In this document: positions 55,162-63,940 of the stretch, piece after piece
How the letters are laid out: each line of letters starts with the position of its first letter
Numbering within the stretch: position 1 is the stretch's first letter
NCBI RefSeq assembly: GCF_001581005.1
Contig: NZ_LHZV01000063.1
Coordinates: forward strand, 1 to 64,000
Reading direction: 5' to 3'
Source of the DNA: Acetobacter orleanensis
GTDB lineage: Bacteria > Pseudomonadota > Alphaproteobacteria > Acetobacterales > Acetobacteraceae
Length of the DNA stretch: 64,000 nucleotides
The notes under the pieces: model-generated
Seen by the model: the letters and a program-made list of their open reading frames with translations, nothing else
Told to the model about the DNA's origin: nothing
Database searches by the model: none
Position numbers and translations under genes: made by a program

Positions 55162-56282
55162 CAGAACGCTCCCAGCATCATGGCCAGCGGCACCAGAAAT
55201 CCAGTCAGCACCAGCACGGAACAGGCCACCCGGCCCGCTGCATCCTCCGGCCACAAATCCTGCGTAAAGCCTTCCACGGGGACAGACCGCACCACCGCGC
55301 AGAGAATGCCTGCCACCGTCAGCACCGTGATACTCCATGACCAGTCGCTCAGCATGGATAGCAGCAGCAGGCACCCCACAAACGGCGCACCCGGCGGGAA
55401 GCAGGCCAGCGCCCGCGCCGCCCAAGACCGCCCAAAGCGATTACCGCCAGCCAGACACCAGCCGCACAGAAACAGCAGGGCCGCCACATCCGCCCCGGCA
55501 CCGACTGCAATCAGCGCCAGCGCAGAAGGAAAGGTGCGGAACAACCGTTGCCCGCCGTCAGACCGCCCGGCACAGGCCGTCAGCCAGACAGAGGCGAGGC
55601 CTGCGGCAACCAGAGCCGTCTCGAACGCTTCCCCGCCATGCGTGCGCATCCGCATGGACAGCAGCAGCGCCGCCCCGGCAAACGGCAGAAACAGATAGGT
55701 GTCATTTTCCTCACGCCATGACTGCCCGAACGGGGTGAGACCCGCGAGCATGACCAGCCCACATGCCATCATCAGCCCCGCAGGCGCGGAGCCAGACGGC
55801 AACAGCAGCCCGGACAGAACAAGGAAAATACCAACAGACCCGGTGCGCACCAGCGCCCACCCGGCCCGCGCCTGACCGGCGGGGCGGCTGAACACAAACA
55901 CCCCGTAGGCCAGTGCGGCTTCCAGAATCCCCAACCCGATAATCGGGTCCGGCGCAACGCAGGCCAGCCCGGTCAGCGCCGTGGAAATATGCGGTAGTCC
56001 GCGCAGCAGGCGGTCTTGCAGGGTGCCATTTTCCATCACCGTCAACAGCAAGCCAAACGCTAGCATAACGCGGCCCGCACGTTGGACAGGGTCATCATCC
56101 CACCCCTCGGCAGCAGCACTTGTGGCGGGGAACAAAAACACCGCGACCGCCAGCACACAGCCAGCCCCCACCATCCAGATGGCAAGTTCACGACTACGGG
56201 GCGTGGGTGCCGCCATAACAAGTGCCGCGCCCAGCAAAGGCCACGCAAACGCCAGAGCCGCCAGAAAAACAGGAAAGGTCAT
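55161..56282 (-). CDS. HyfF-like antiporter-type membrane subunit, short
   Basis: 373 aa, about 10-12 hydrophobic segments (FLAALAFAWPLLGAALVMAA, RVMLAFGLLLTVMENGTLQD, AALLFLCGWCLAGGNRFGRS). The position between HyfE-like and HyfG-like genes and the overall layout suggest the HyfF/NuoN-like antiporter-type subunit, but it is shorter than HyfF (about 520 aa) and the sequence is strongly diverged. The typical membrane-embedded Lys residues of proton-pumping homologues are not obvious. Its start overlaps the HyfE-like stop by 4 bp. Confidence 0.7.
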   Translation of the reverse strand: MTFPVFLAALAFAWPLLGAALVMAAPTPRSRELAIWMVGAGCVLAVAVFLFPATSAAAEGWDDDPVQRAGRVMLAFGLLLTVMENGTLQDRLLRGLPHISTALTGLACVAPDPIIGLGILEAALAYGVFVFSRPAGQARAGWALVRTGSVGIFLVLSGLLLPSGSAPAGLMMACGLVMLAGLTPFGQSWREENDTYLFLPFAGAALLLSMRMRTHGGEAFETALVAAGLASVWLTACAGRSDGGQRLFRTFPSALALIAVGAGADVAALLFLCGWCLAGGNRFGRSWAARALACFPPGAPFVGCLLLLSMLSDWSWSITVLTVAGILCAVVRSVPVEGFTQDLWPEDAAGRVACSVLVLTGFLVPLAMMLGAF

Positions 56283-57487
56283 ACGTCTCTCCCGCGTTCG
56301 GTCAGGTAACCTCTTAGCCAGACATCACGCGCAATCATTTCCGGTGTAAGGGGCTCGGGTGCAGGCTCTTCTGCCTCCGCCTGATCGGTGTCGGGCTCCA
56401 CGTCCTGCCGAACATCCCTCTTTTCTGGGGGATGTTCCTTAATGGCACTGGGGGACGCTCTTTCCGTATCCTCAGGATCAGCGTCATCATCGGCGTCATC
56501 GTCAGAATGGACTGTTCCCCGCGGGTCTGCGTCTGCGCTGGTCTTTTCTGACGATTCAGTATGCGGAGCGAGTGTATCCATCTCGGCTTCTGCTTTCGGC
56601 AAGCCAGCCTCTTCGTCACGTTCATCGCCGGAGAAGGCCGCCTCGGCATCAAGAAGCCTCTTCCGCCGCAGCGCGCCCTCAGAGGCTTCTGCCTGTTCTA
56701 TGCTCGGCTCTGGTTTTACAGTAGAGGATGCCGTTTTCTGGTCTGTCTTCTCAGGGCGGGGCAGCGGTTCTTCATCGTCCGCCGCAGCTTCCGCTTCCGT
56801 CCAGATACGCGGTGCCACAACGGATTCCGGCCCTAAGCTACGCGGCTCGGGTCCGGCCGGGTCAATATCCCCCAGCTCAAACCCACCGGGACGGGCTGAT
56901 GGGTGCTCAACCCCGGCCTTCCCCTGCGCCGGGGCTACGGTAACCCGCAGCATGACGCGATGCACACACATGCCGCCCAGCAGAGCCACCACACAACCGG
57001 CCAGCGCGGTAACACCCACCACCATAATCTGGTTTTCAATAACGCCGGATAGCATGACGCCATCCACGCACACCAGCAGCCCTGCCCATTGCCAGACCAT
57101 AGCCTGACGGCACGTAACCGCCACCAGCCCAGCCAGCGCCACACACAAGCCTGCGGGCAGATAGGCCGCACCACCGTGACCCGATGCATTCCCCATGGCG
57201 GCGGGCGTGCCGGTGGCGAGTTGCAGAATAATCATCAGCCCCAACGCCAGAAACGGTACAGCCGGGCCGCTGCGCTCCCGCGCACCATCATCCTGATAGC
57301 GGCTGACAAACCAGACAGGCAGCACCGAGAACAGCACGACACACGCCGCGCCAAACTCCTGCAAGGGCTCTTGCCGGTCCAACAGCATGGCCGCCGCTGT
57401 CACTGCACCCAGAACAGGCAGAAAACCCATACCACGCGCCACAACGCACAAAGCCAGCAACGGTGCCAGAATAACAGCAAGCGTCAT
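56279..57487 (-). CDS. HyfE-like membrane subunit with long acidic C-terminal tail
   Basis: 402 aa. The first ~183 residues hold about six membrane helices, with CRQAMVWQWAGLLVCVDGVM matching the RQ..L..W.GLL...NG region of HyfE (NuoK-like). From about residue 185 to the end the protein is hydrophilic and very rich in Asp, Glu, Pro and Ser (for example HSDDDADDDADPEDTERASP), ending LTPEMIARDVWLRGYLTERG. HyfE is normally about 216 aa, so the tail of ~215 residues is an added region. Both ends overlap neighbouring genes by 4 bp. Confidence 0.75.
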   Translation of the reverse strand: MTLAVILAPLLALCVVARGMGFLPVLGAVTAAAMLLDRQEPLQEFGAACVVLFSVLPVWFVSRYQDDGARERSGPAVPFLALGLMIILQLATGTPAAMGNASGHGGAAYLPAGLCVALAGLVAVTCRQAMVWQWAGLLVCVDGVMLSGVIENQIMVVGVTALAGCVVALLGGMCVHRVMLRVTVAPAQGKAGVEHPSARPGGFELGDIDPAGPEPRSLGPESVVAPRIWTEAEAAADDEEPLPRPEKTDQKTASSTVKPEPSIEQAEASEGALRRKRLLDAEAAFSGDERDEEAGLPKAEAEMDTLAPHTESSEKTSADADPRGTVHSDDDADDDADPEDTERASPSAIKEHPPEKRDVRQDVEPDTDQAEAEEPAPEPLTPEMIARDVWLRGYLTERGRDV

Positions 57488-58491
57488 GGTGTTGCCCCGT
57501 CATCCCGCCACGCGGACTCCTGCTCATCCTGCATGGAGGCGGTTTTATTGCCTGTCTGCGGGCCGGACTGGCCAGCGTACGCCACCTGCCACGCCAGCAA
57601 CCCCAGCAGAAATACCGCTGCCAGACGCACCCGCGCGCGGCGCTGGTAGGTCAGCACCATCAGGTGTGTACCGGCCAGCAGAAGAGCCGCCACACTCAGC
57701 TTCGCCACCCAAAATGCTCCCCCCGCAAGACATTGCGCCAGCCAAGGTTCCGCCCCGCCATCTCCCGGCAGCGCAAGGCTGCCTGCCCACGCGACATCAC
57801 CCGCCAGCGTGATCCACACCAGTTGAACGCAATCCGCAGCGAGCATCCATAACGCACGGTCTGCGCCCGAAAGCTGGCCTTGCAGGTCTTCCCCCGCCAG
57901 CCGTCCTTTCCATGCCGTCACCAGAAACAGCGCAACGCCCATCAACACAAACGGCGCACCCTCTCCTGCCGGAGAAAGCAGGCGTAAATGAGCAAGAAAA
58001 ACGGAAAAATCCTGCCCGCCTGCCATAACCAGCACGGGCACAAGTGCGGGCAGCAGCAAGGCATCCGCCAGCAATGCCGTATAGCCCGCAAGAGTAGCCG
58101 TTCCACCCTGCACAACCAGAGGTAGGCCCAGCAGAAGAGAAGCCCCCACCAGAGCCGCGCATAATAGGAAAAACCCCGGAGCCGGAAAGCCAGCCGGAAC
58201 CAGCGTGAAAACGGGGGTCATACAGGCCGCGAACACCGCCAGAATAAGCGCACCGCGACAGGCCAGACCACTCAGCCCATCCCCCCGCAGACGCAACCCC
58301 TGCCTGCGAAACTGATGGTGACTATCCTGCCAGCGCCCACCCGCGGGAAAACGTCGCTCACCTGTCAGGCGGCCAGTCAGCCGGTTTACCCAACCACTAA
58401 ACCATGGTGCAGCCAGTACGAGGACACCCGTTTGCAGGGCCAGAGCCAGCAGACAGGCAAAAAACCAGCCCCATGTGAGATCATGCGTCAT
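57484..58491 (-). CDS. HyfC-like (NuoH-type) membrane subunit
   Basis: 335 aa, about eight membrane helices. GWVNRLTGRLTGERRFPAGG, with the following QDSHHQFRRQGLRLRGD, aligns with the first cytoplasmic loop of HyfC/NuoH (GxxNRxxAR...QPWRDLxRLLRKE). Later the loop ALFLVTAWKGRLAGEDLQGQ and YQRRARVRLAAVFLLGLLAW near the C-terminus also fit. In related complexes this subunit anchors the hydrophilic part to the membrane and lines the quinone or proton-entry chamber. It overlaps hyfB-like and hyfE-like genes by 4 bp each. Confidence 0.8.
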   Translation of the reverse strand: MTHDLTWGWFFACLLALALQTGVLVLAAPWFSGWVNRLTGRLTGERRFPAGGRWQDSHHQFRRQGLRLRGDGLSGLACRGALILAVFAACMTPVFTLVPAGFPAPGFFLLCAALVGASLLLGLPLVVQGGTATLAGYTALLADALLLPALVPVLVMAGGQDFSVFLAHLRLLSPAGEGAPFVLMGVALFLVTAWKGRLAGEDLQGQLSGADRALWMLAADCVQLVWITLAGDVAWAGSLALPGDGGAEPWLAQCLAGGAFWVAKLSVAALLLAGTHLMVLTYQRRARVRLAAVFLLGLLAWQVAYAGQSGPQTGNKTASMQDEQESAWRDDGATP

Positions 58492-60266
58492 TTTGCAGCA
58501 AACAGCCCCAGCAGCAGCCCCGCCCCGAGAAAAAGCAGGATCAGAACCATGCCCTGAGCCTCACACCATGCCACGGTTCTGAACAGCACAGCCTGAAGAT
58601 ATCGCGCACCGGCCCCGGTTTTTTCTACCACAGGCCAGTCTTTTGCTTTCTGCCCGTCCGCGCCCAGCAGCACACCGAACGCACGCCAGACAACCGGCAT
58701 GGCCGTATCGGACACGGACACAGGCACAGGCACGGCTTCATCCCTTTGCACAACCGGCGCGCCCTCTCGCCATGCCACGGCACCCAAGACGGGCTGACGC
58801 AACGGAAACACGCCAAACGCCCGCCCAAGAGCTCCTGCCCCCACAACACAGACTGCCAGCGCGAGCAATGAGAAAGCGGGGGTCAGCGTCATGTCGGCCC
58901 CGGAAAACTGCACCCGTGCCAGTGTGTTCCACGCAAAATCGCGCGGCGCGTTTCCGGCAAACAGATGGTCTACCAGCGCAAGCCAGCCTCCGGGCAACAC
59001 AGTAATCAGCGTGGCACCCCCTGCGCAGATCCATGCGGGCAGCAAAAGCACACTACTCAGAGACGGCGCATGCTCACCTTGAGAGGCCGCAGGCGAGACA
59101 AACGCGGCAAACCCCACACGCATCAGACCGACCACGCTCAGCGCCATGACACACGCTGCCGCGACAAGGACCAGAAGCAGGGAAAGAGCCTGCGCGGGGT
59201 GGGTATTCGTGGCAGCGACCTCACCCGCGCTCAGCAGGCACCAGAAGACGGAAAAGCCCCCCAGCGGCGGCACCGCAGAGAGCAGAAGCAGGCTGCCCCC
59301 CAGAGCAATCCGGCTCCCCCGCGCCTGTGCCACGGCACTGTTGGGCGCAAACAGCCCGCCATCCTGACGAGACAACCACAGAGCCGCCAGCAGGGCCAGA
59401 AACGGCGCGCCCGTTGCCAGAAGCGTTGCGGTGCGAAACAGCTCCTCCCCTTTGACGGGCGCGGCCAGAGCCAGCGTCAACATCACCACCAGCCCGCCAT
59501 ACCCTGCGCTCGCAACACCAGAGAGAATACCGCAGGCCGTCGGATTTCTTACGGCCTGCACAGCCCCCCACAAGGCGACAGCGCCGCCGCTGATAATCAG
59601 CAACCCTTGCTGCACAGGAGGCAGAACACCCACTTCCGCCAGCAAACGACCGAGCAGAAACAGGCCGATACCAGCAGGCAGAACAGCCTCGGACCCTCTC
59701 TGGGAGGAAACCGCCCAGCCCAGCAACAGAACCATCAGGCATAAAGCGGGGGGGGAGAGCGGGCTATCCGCAGGAATACAGGCCGGAATAACCGCAAAAG
59801 GCAGGCACACACCCTGCCGCCCCCTGTCCGCCAGTAAAACCAGTGCAGTGCCAGCCAGCAGACCAAAAACCAGCGGGGAAAGAGCTAAAAAAGCCAGCCC
59901 GGTCAGTGCGCAGGCCAGACCGCGCAGGCCCGTGCCCATCAGCCCGCCGGTAAACGCCAGAAGCAGCAGCATGGGGAGTGCTGGGCCATCTAGTCCAAAC
60001 ACCGGAAACCAGTTGACCCCGCCTTCCAGCCTGCACACCGCGCCCACCAGCGCCAGCAGGCCAAGACAGCCCCAGACCCCGGCCAGAATTTCGGAACGCC
60101 ATGGAGCGCACTGCCGCAACAGACGCTCCGGCAACACCGCCAAAACGCCCGCCACTACAAACAGCACGAACAAACTGCACAGAACAAAAGAGGTGAAAAT
60201 GGAACTCTGGCTCCAGACGTTATGGAAAGACCGGCGGATAACACCATGAGCGCGGTTGTGTGGCAA
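58488..60266 (-). CDS. HyfB-like (NuoL/MrpA-type) antiporter-like subunit
   Basis: 592 aa from a TTG at 60266; no in-frame ATG or GTG lies near the N-terminus, so the start is uncertain. About 14 membrane helices. The region KGEELFRTATLLATGAPF aligns with the HALFKALLFLGAG block of antiporter-like subunits, with Arg in place of the key Lys. SAVPPLGGFSVFWCLLSAGE matches the LPPLSGFxSE motif. It is the first gene of the cluster and starts 42 bp after a methyltransferase gene on the same strand. The function in proton or ion movement is inferred and may be impaired. Confidence 0.75.
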   Translation of the reverse strand: MPHNRAHGVIRRSFHNVWSQSSIFTSFVLCSLFVLFVVAGVLAVLPERLLRQCAPWRSEILAGVWGCLGLLALVGAVCRLEGGVNWFPVFGLDGPALPMLLLLAFTGGLMGTGLRGLACALTGLAFLALSPLVFGLLAGTALVLLADRGRQGVCLPFAVIPACIPADSPLSPPALCLMVLLLGWAVSSQRGSEAVLPAGIGLFLLGRLLAEVGVLPPVQQGLLIISGGAVALWGAVQAVRNPTACGILSGVASAGYGGLVVMLTLALAAPVKGEELFRTATLLATGAPFLALLAALWLSRQDGGLFAPNSAVAQARGSRIALGGSLLLLSAVPPLGGFSVFWCLLSAGEVAATNTHPAQALSLLLVLVAAACVMALSVVGLMRVGFAAFVSPAASQGEHAPSLSSVLLLPAWICAGGATLITVLPGGWLALVDHLFAGNAPRDFAWNTLARVQFSGADMTLTPAFSLLALAVCVVGAGALGRAFGVFPLRQPVLGAVAWREGAPVVQRDEAVPVPVSVSDTAMPVVWRAFGVLLGADGQKAKDWPVVEKTGAGARYLQAVLFRTVAWCEAQGMVLILLFLGAGLLLGLFAAK

Positions 60267-60308
60267 CGCTCGCGCCGGAAGGCAAGGCCACGCGCTGGGG
60301 AATCGCCG

Positions 60309-61130
60309 TTACGTCTCCGGCATACGCGCCGCACCTTCCGGCGGCACACCGCTCTTTTGGCTCGCGGCTTCCGGCACCGGGTAGATTATTTTTTTAAACC
60401 ATGTTGTGGGCGAGCGCGCAGGCAGCAGGGTGCCGGAGAAAACATTTTTCACCGCTTCCACCAGCATCACGCTCCCCAACCCCGGTGAGAGCACCTTGCC
60501 GGCAATGTCAGACCGGCGACCCCGGCGCACACTGGCGCAACCCTGCCGGGTGGGTAGAAACAGCGCCTCATCCCGCCGTTCCGCCAGCAGCATGGCGTGG
60601 CCAAGCACGGTGCGCAAACCCGAGCGGGAAAAAGCGACATCCCGCGCAAAGGGCGTATGTCTCTGCCGTATCCGGCCTGCCAGCCGGCTAGGCACAATCA
60701 TCAGGACACGGCCATCATCTTTTAAAACGCGTCCTGCCGACCGCAGCAAGGGCACCATCTGGTCCGGTTCCGTGCAGGCATGGACCAGCACAATGCGGTC
60801 AAATGTTTCCTCATCAAAGGGCAGAGCGTAAGGGTCCACCACACAGTCCCGCTCGAAGGACGCGGCGCGTGTCCGATCCAGCCCACGCTCCATGTCTGGC
60901 CAGTGGTCGGGCGTCCGCGCGGAAATGCAGAGCGCACCTCGGCCCCGCCACGCGCCCAGATACGGCGCGGCATAACCCAGCCCCAGCACACGCTGGCCGC
61001 GCAGGTCCGGCCAGAACCATTGCAGCCGTTCCCGCAGCAATGCCGCGCATATCTGGCCTTCATGGGTCTGATAAAACGCGTCCGCCGGATAGGGAATGGC
61101 CATATGCATGGCTGATGTGTACCATGACAC
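60309..61130 (-). CDS. Class I SAM-dependent methyltransferase
   Basis: 273 aa from a GTG at 61130; an ATG seven codons later (61109) is an alternative. LRGQRVLGLGYAAPYLGAWR is the SAM-binding GxGxG-like region, followed by DPYALPFDEETFDRIVLVHA (acidic motif and motif IV) and GRVLKDDGRVLMIVPSRLAG. Genes of this kind lie divergent from gloB in many Alphaproteobacteria. The substrate is unknown. Its stop is only 42 bp before the hyfB-like start, so it may be co-transcribed with that cluster. Confidence 0.82.
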   Translation of the reverse strand: MSWYTSAMHMAIPYPADAFYQTHEGQICAALLRERLQWFWPDLRGQRVLGLGYAAPYLGAWRGRGALCISARTPDHWPDMERGLDRTRAASFERDCVVDPYALPFDEETFDRIVLVHACTEPDQMVPLLRSAGRVLKDDGRVLMIVPSRLAGRIRQRHTPFARDVAFSRSGLRTVLGHAMLLAERRDEALFLPTRQGCASVRRGRRSDIAGKVLSPGLGSVMLVEAVKNVFSGTLLPARSPTTWFKKIIYPVPEAASQKSGVPPEGAARMPET

Positions 61131-61214
61131 AGACCCTCCGCGCTATCACCACGCGCGCATCCTGTAAAAGTTTGCACAGTTCAGCCGCACACGCTCTTCA
61201 GGGAGAATGCCATT

Positions 61215-61940
61215 ATGTCTCTTCAGACCCGCGCCATTCCGGTTTTATCAGACAATTACAGTTGGCTTCTGCAAGACACCGCCACGGGCTGCACCGCCAT
61301 TGTAGACCCCGGTGAAGCCGCCCCCATTCAGGCTGTTCTGGATGCAGCAGGTGGCCGACTGGACCTGATTTTGCTGACGCACCACCATGCTGACCACGTA
61401 GGCGGCACGGACGCCCTACGCGCCCGATACAAGGCGCGTGTTGCTGGCCCTGCCGCGGAACAGGCCCGGATGCCAGCACTGGATATCGCCCTGAAGGATA
61501 AGGAGACGATAGCGGTCGGCCACTCTCAGGGGCATGTTCTTGCCGTGCCCGGCCATACACTCGGCCATATCAGCTACTATTTTGCGGACCCACCGACCCT
61601 GTTCTGTGGTGATACCCTGTTCAGCCTTGGCTGTGGCCGCCTGTTTGAAGGCACGGCGGAACAGCTTTTTGAGAGCCTGAAACGCTTTGCCAGCCTGCCG
61701 GACGAAACGCTTGTCTGCTGTGGGCATGAATATACACAAAGCAATTGCGCCTTCGCCCTGCATGCTGAACCCGACAACGCAGCCCTGAAAGCCCGGGCGG
61801 CAGAGGTCAAACGCCTGCGTGCAGAAGGCCGAGCAACTGTACCCTCCACTCTTGGCCAAGAACGCGCAACCAACCCGTTCCTGCGCGCTGCTGACGTGCT
61901 GACCCTCGCCAGATTACGGCGAGAGAAAGATACCTTCTGA
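61215..61940 (+). CDS. gloB: Hydroxyacylglutathione hydrolase (glyoxalase II)
   Basis: 241 aa metallo-beta-lactamase-fold enzyme. TLLTHHHADHVGG-type motif LLTHHHADHVGGTDALRA binds the two metal ions, with further ligands in VPGHTLGHISYYF, FCGDTLFSLGCGRLFEG and CCGHEYTQSNCAFAL. It hydrolyses S-lactoylglutathione to lactate in methylglyoxal detoxification. Divergent from the methyltransferase gene. Confidence 0.94.
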   Translation: MSLQTRAIPVLSDNYSWLLQDTATGCTAIVDPGEAAPIQAVLDAAGGRLDLILLTHHHADHVGGTDALRARYKARVAGPAAEQARMPALDIALKDKETIAVGHSQGHVLAVPGHTLGHISYYFADPPTLFCGDTLFSLGCGRLFEGTAEQLFESLKRFASLPDETLVCCGHEYTQSNCAFALHAEPDNAALKARAAEVKRLRAEGRATVPSTLGQERATNPFLRAADVLTLARLRREKDTF

Positions 61941-61965
61941 AGGAAAAGCGTATCCAGACTGGGCA

Positions 61966-61991
61966 GGCCAGACAGGATTGGCCAGACAGGA
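61966..61991 (+). repeat. 12-bp direct repeat after gloB
   Basis: GGCCAGACAGGA occurs at 61966-61977 and again at 61980-61991, separated by TT, in the 65-bp gap between the convergent gloB and DUF2125 genes. Confidence 0.8.
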
Positions 61992-62005
61992 CCGGAAAAA
62001 GAACC

Positions 62006-63250
62006 TCACGGATCCCCGCGATCCACTTTGAGAGGCTCTGCCCCGGACACTGAAACCCCACGCAGCGTTGCCAGCACGGACAGCAACGGAACACCCGCAA
62101 GCTGCACTGCCCCGTCCCTGACCTGCAAAGGCACACTCAGCGGCCCTTCAATACCGCCGGTGCGCTGCTCAAGCTGGTCCGTCAGTCTGGACAAAAGAAC
62201 GGTCTGCTCCGGGCGCAGCGTTTTATCCTGCTGTAAATGCGCCAGAAACGGCCGCCAGTCGCTCAGGGTCAGCCATGTCTCACCCAACGGCGCACCGCCC
62301 GGTGCCATCACCAGCCGCCCGGACCATGAAAACCCCAGACCACGCCAACGCCCGGCCAGATGCTGCACCAGAATTTCCGCATAGCCCGATGCCCCATTCG
62401 CCACAGACGATTGCAATGACGGCAAACCCTGCGCGGAAGGCGTAGCGGACCCATCCGCAGAGGCCAAAAGTCCGGCACCTTCCGGTGCCCACAAAGCCGA
62501 AAGCCGCACCGCCGGGCCGGGCATGGAAACAGCACCCCTCACATCATCCACACGGTCCGCCCATGGCGCCACCACTGCACTTTGCGCGGTAAAGGAGAGA
62601 CCAACGGCGCTGGCCTGTGTATTTGCCTGACTGTTCCACACCAGCTTCCCGCGCACACCACGCGCCGTCACGGGATGCGCTTCCGCCGTGCCTCTTTGCG
62701 GAAGCAGATGGATAAAATCTGTGCTGAACTGCACAGCACCCACCGGCCCAACGCGCAAGGGGAGAGCAATCCGCACCGGCGCACCCTCTACCCGGAGCAA
62801 AACACCCCCCTGCGCTCCATGACCAGCACTGTCCTGCTGCATGACAGCAAACGCCTGCCCGCCCTCCAGCGTACCCTGCACGGTCAGCGGATGCCATGGG
62901 ACCAGTTCCAGCACGGCATGACGCACAGCATAGGACAGCCCCGCCCTATCGGCTGTCCCGCCACAGCTTATCTGCACACCGTCCAGCATCACCCGCGCCC
63001 GGAAAGGCCAGCCCCCGCGCACCCGGTTCTGAAATACGAGCGAGCATCGGGTAGACTGCGCCGCATCTGGCCCACCGCCTGTATGCACATCAAGACCGGC
63101 AGGGGTCATGGCCTGAGCACTGGCATGGGTATCTATATTGGCATTGGCCAGTCTGTGCTCCAGAAACAGGACACCGCCCCACCACACCACAGTCTGCAAC
63201 GCCAACACCGAAACCGCACCACACGTCAGCAGGAATGCAGCCTTGCGCAC
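62006..63250 (-). CDS. DUF2125 domain-containing protein
   Basis: 414 aa, GTG start placed directly after the stop of the upstream methyltransferase gene. MRKAAFLLTCGAVSVLALQT is a signal or membrane anchor. The rest is a periplasmic beta-rich domain with VFQNRVRGGWPFRARVMLDG, the typical N-terminal block of DUF2125, repeated beta-strands, and VPLQVRDGAVQLAGVPLLSV near the end. The family is common in Alphaproteobacteria and has no known function. Confidence 0.85.
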   Translation of the reverse strand: MRKAAFLLTCGAVSVLALQTVVWWGGVLFLEHRLANANIDTHASAQAMTPAGLDVHTGGGPDAAQSTRCSLVFQNRVRGGWPFRARVMLDGVQISCGGTADRAGLSYAVRHAVLELVPWHPLTVQGTLEGGQAFAVMQQDSAGHGAQGGVLLRVEGAPVRIALPLRVGPVGAVQFSTDFIHLLPQRGTAEAHPVTARGVRGKLVWNSQANTQASAVGLSFTAQSAVVAPWADRVDDVRGAVSMPGPAVRLSALWAPEGAGLLASADGSATPSAQGLPSLQSSVANGASGYAEILVQHLAGRWRGLGFSWSGRLVMAPGGAPLGETWLTLSDWRPFLAHLQQDKTLRPEQTVLLSRLTDQLEQRTGGIEGPLSVPLQVRDGAVQLAGVPLLSVLATLRGVSVSGAEPLKVDRGDP

Positions 63251-63940
63251 TCAGAAGCGCCCCAGTCCGGTATATCCCAGCTTCTGCACCAGTCTTTGCA
63301 GAATACGGCGCGGACGGGTGGCGGGATGTTTACGCAGAACAACATCGCAATACATGTAGTCCTGAAGGGCAAAAACGGCCATTTCCCAGCCATAGCGCAG
63401 CATGAATTCATGCGCGGCCTGTATCACGCCATACGGGCCACCGCCGTCTGCCATAATGTAATCATTCAGGATCAGCAGGCCAGTATGGGGTTTCAGCTTG
63501 CGTTCACACACCTCCATATCCCGGACCACCGCCTGATAATTATGGTCGGCATCCAGATAAATCACATCCACGCCATGGTCCGGCAATTGCTCCAGCATCA
63601 CGCCGCTATCCCCTGCCAGAACCAGCACCTGCCCGCGGGCGATCTCCTCCTCAAAGCGGGATTCATAAAATGCCTGCTGGGTTTTGTTGGCGAACATTTC
63701 AGCAGACGGACGCCCCCAGACTTCCGGCAGTTCATGCACATTAAAAATATCCAGCGCGTAAAACAGACGTGGCTGGCAGGTATCGAGAATTTTCCGGGAA
63801 AAATCCCCGGTCATCACCCCAACTTCCGCAATCACCGCCTGTTTGGGCAGAAGAGGTAAAATATCATCCCGGTTGGGCAGTAGTCGGGCATTGCGCAGCA
63901 AAAAGGGAGGAAGCTGTGCGGCGGGCGTCATCTGAGGCAT
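63251..63940 (-). CDS. Class I SAM-dependent methyltransferase (Methyltransf_24-like)
   Basis: 229 aa. AVIAEVGVMTGDFSRKILDT is the SAM-binding motif I, IYLDADHNYQAVVRDMEVCE the acidic motif of the Methyltransf_24 group, and LLILNDYIMADGGGPYGVIQ follows. The substrate is not predictable; such genes often modify sugars or small molecules. Its stop abuts the start of the DUF2125 gene. The last ~60 bp of the window upstream of it hold no further gene. Confidence 0.82.
   Translation of the reverse strand: MPQMTPAAQLPPFLLRNARLLPNRDDILPLLPKQAVIAEVGVMTGDFSRKILDTCQPRLFYALDIFNVHELPEVWGRPSAEMFANKTQQAFYESRFEEEIARGQVLVLAGDSGVMLEQLPDHGVDVIYLDADHNYQAVVRDMEVCERKLKPHTGLLILNDYIMADGGGPYGVIQAAHEFMLRYGWEMAVFALQDYMYCDVVLRKHPATRPRRILQRLVQKLGYTGLGRF

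Noticed and set aside
53122-60266. A functional [NiFe]-hydrogenase or formate hydrogenlyase
   Set aside because: The large subunit lacks three of the four metal-binding cysteines, and there are no hyp maturation or formate dehydrogenase genes nearby.
62582-63859. A 425-codon plus-strand open frame opposite the DUF2125 and methyltransferase genes
   Set aside because: It spans two genuine genes on the other strand and its His/Gln-rich composition is typical of antisense translation in GC-rich DNA.
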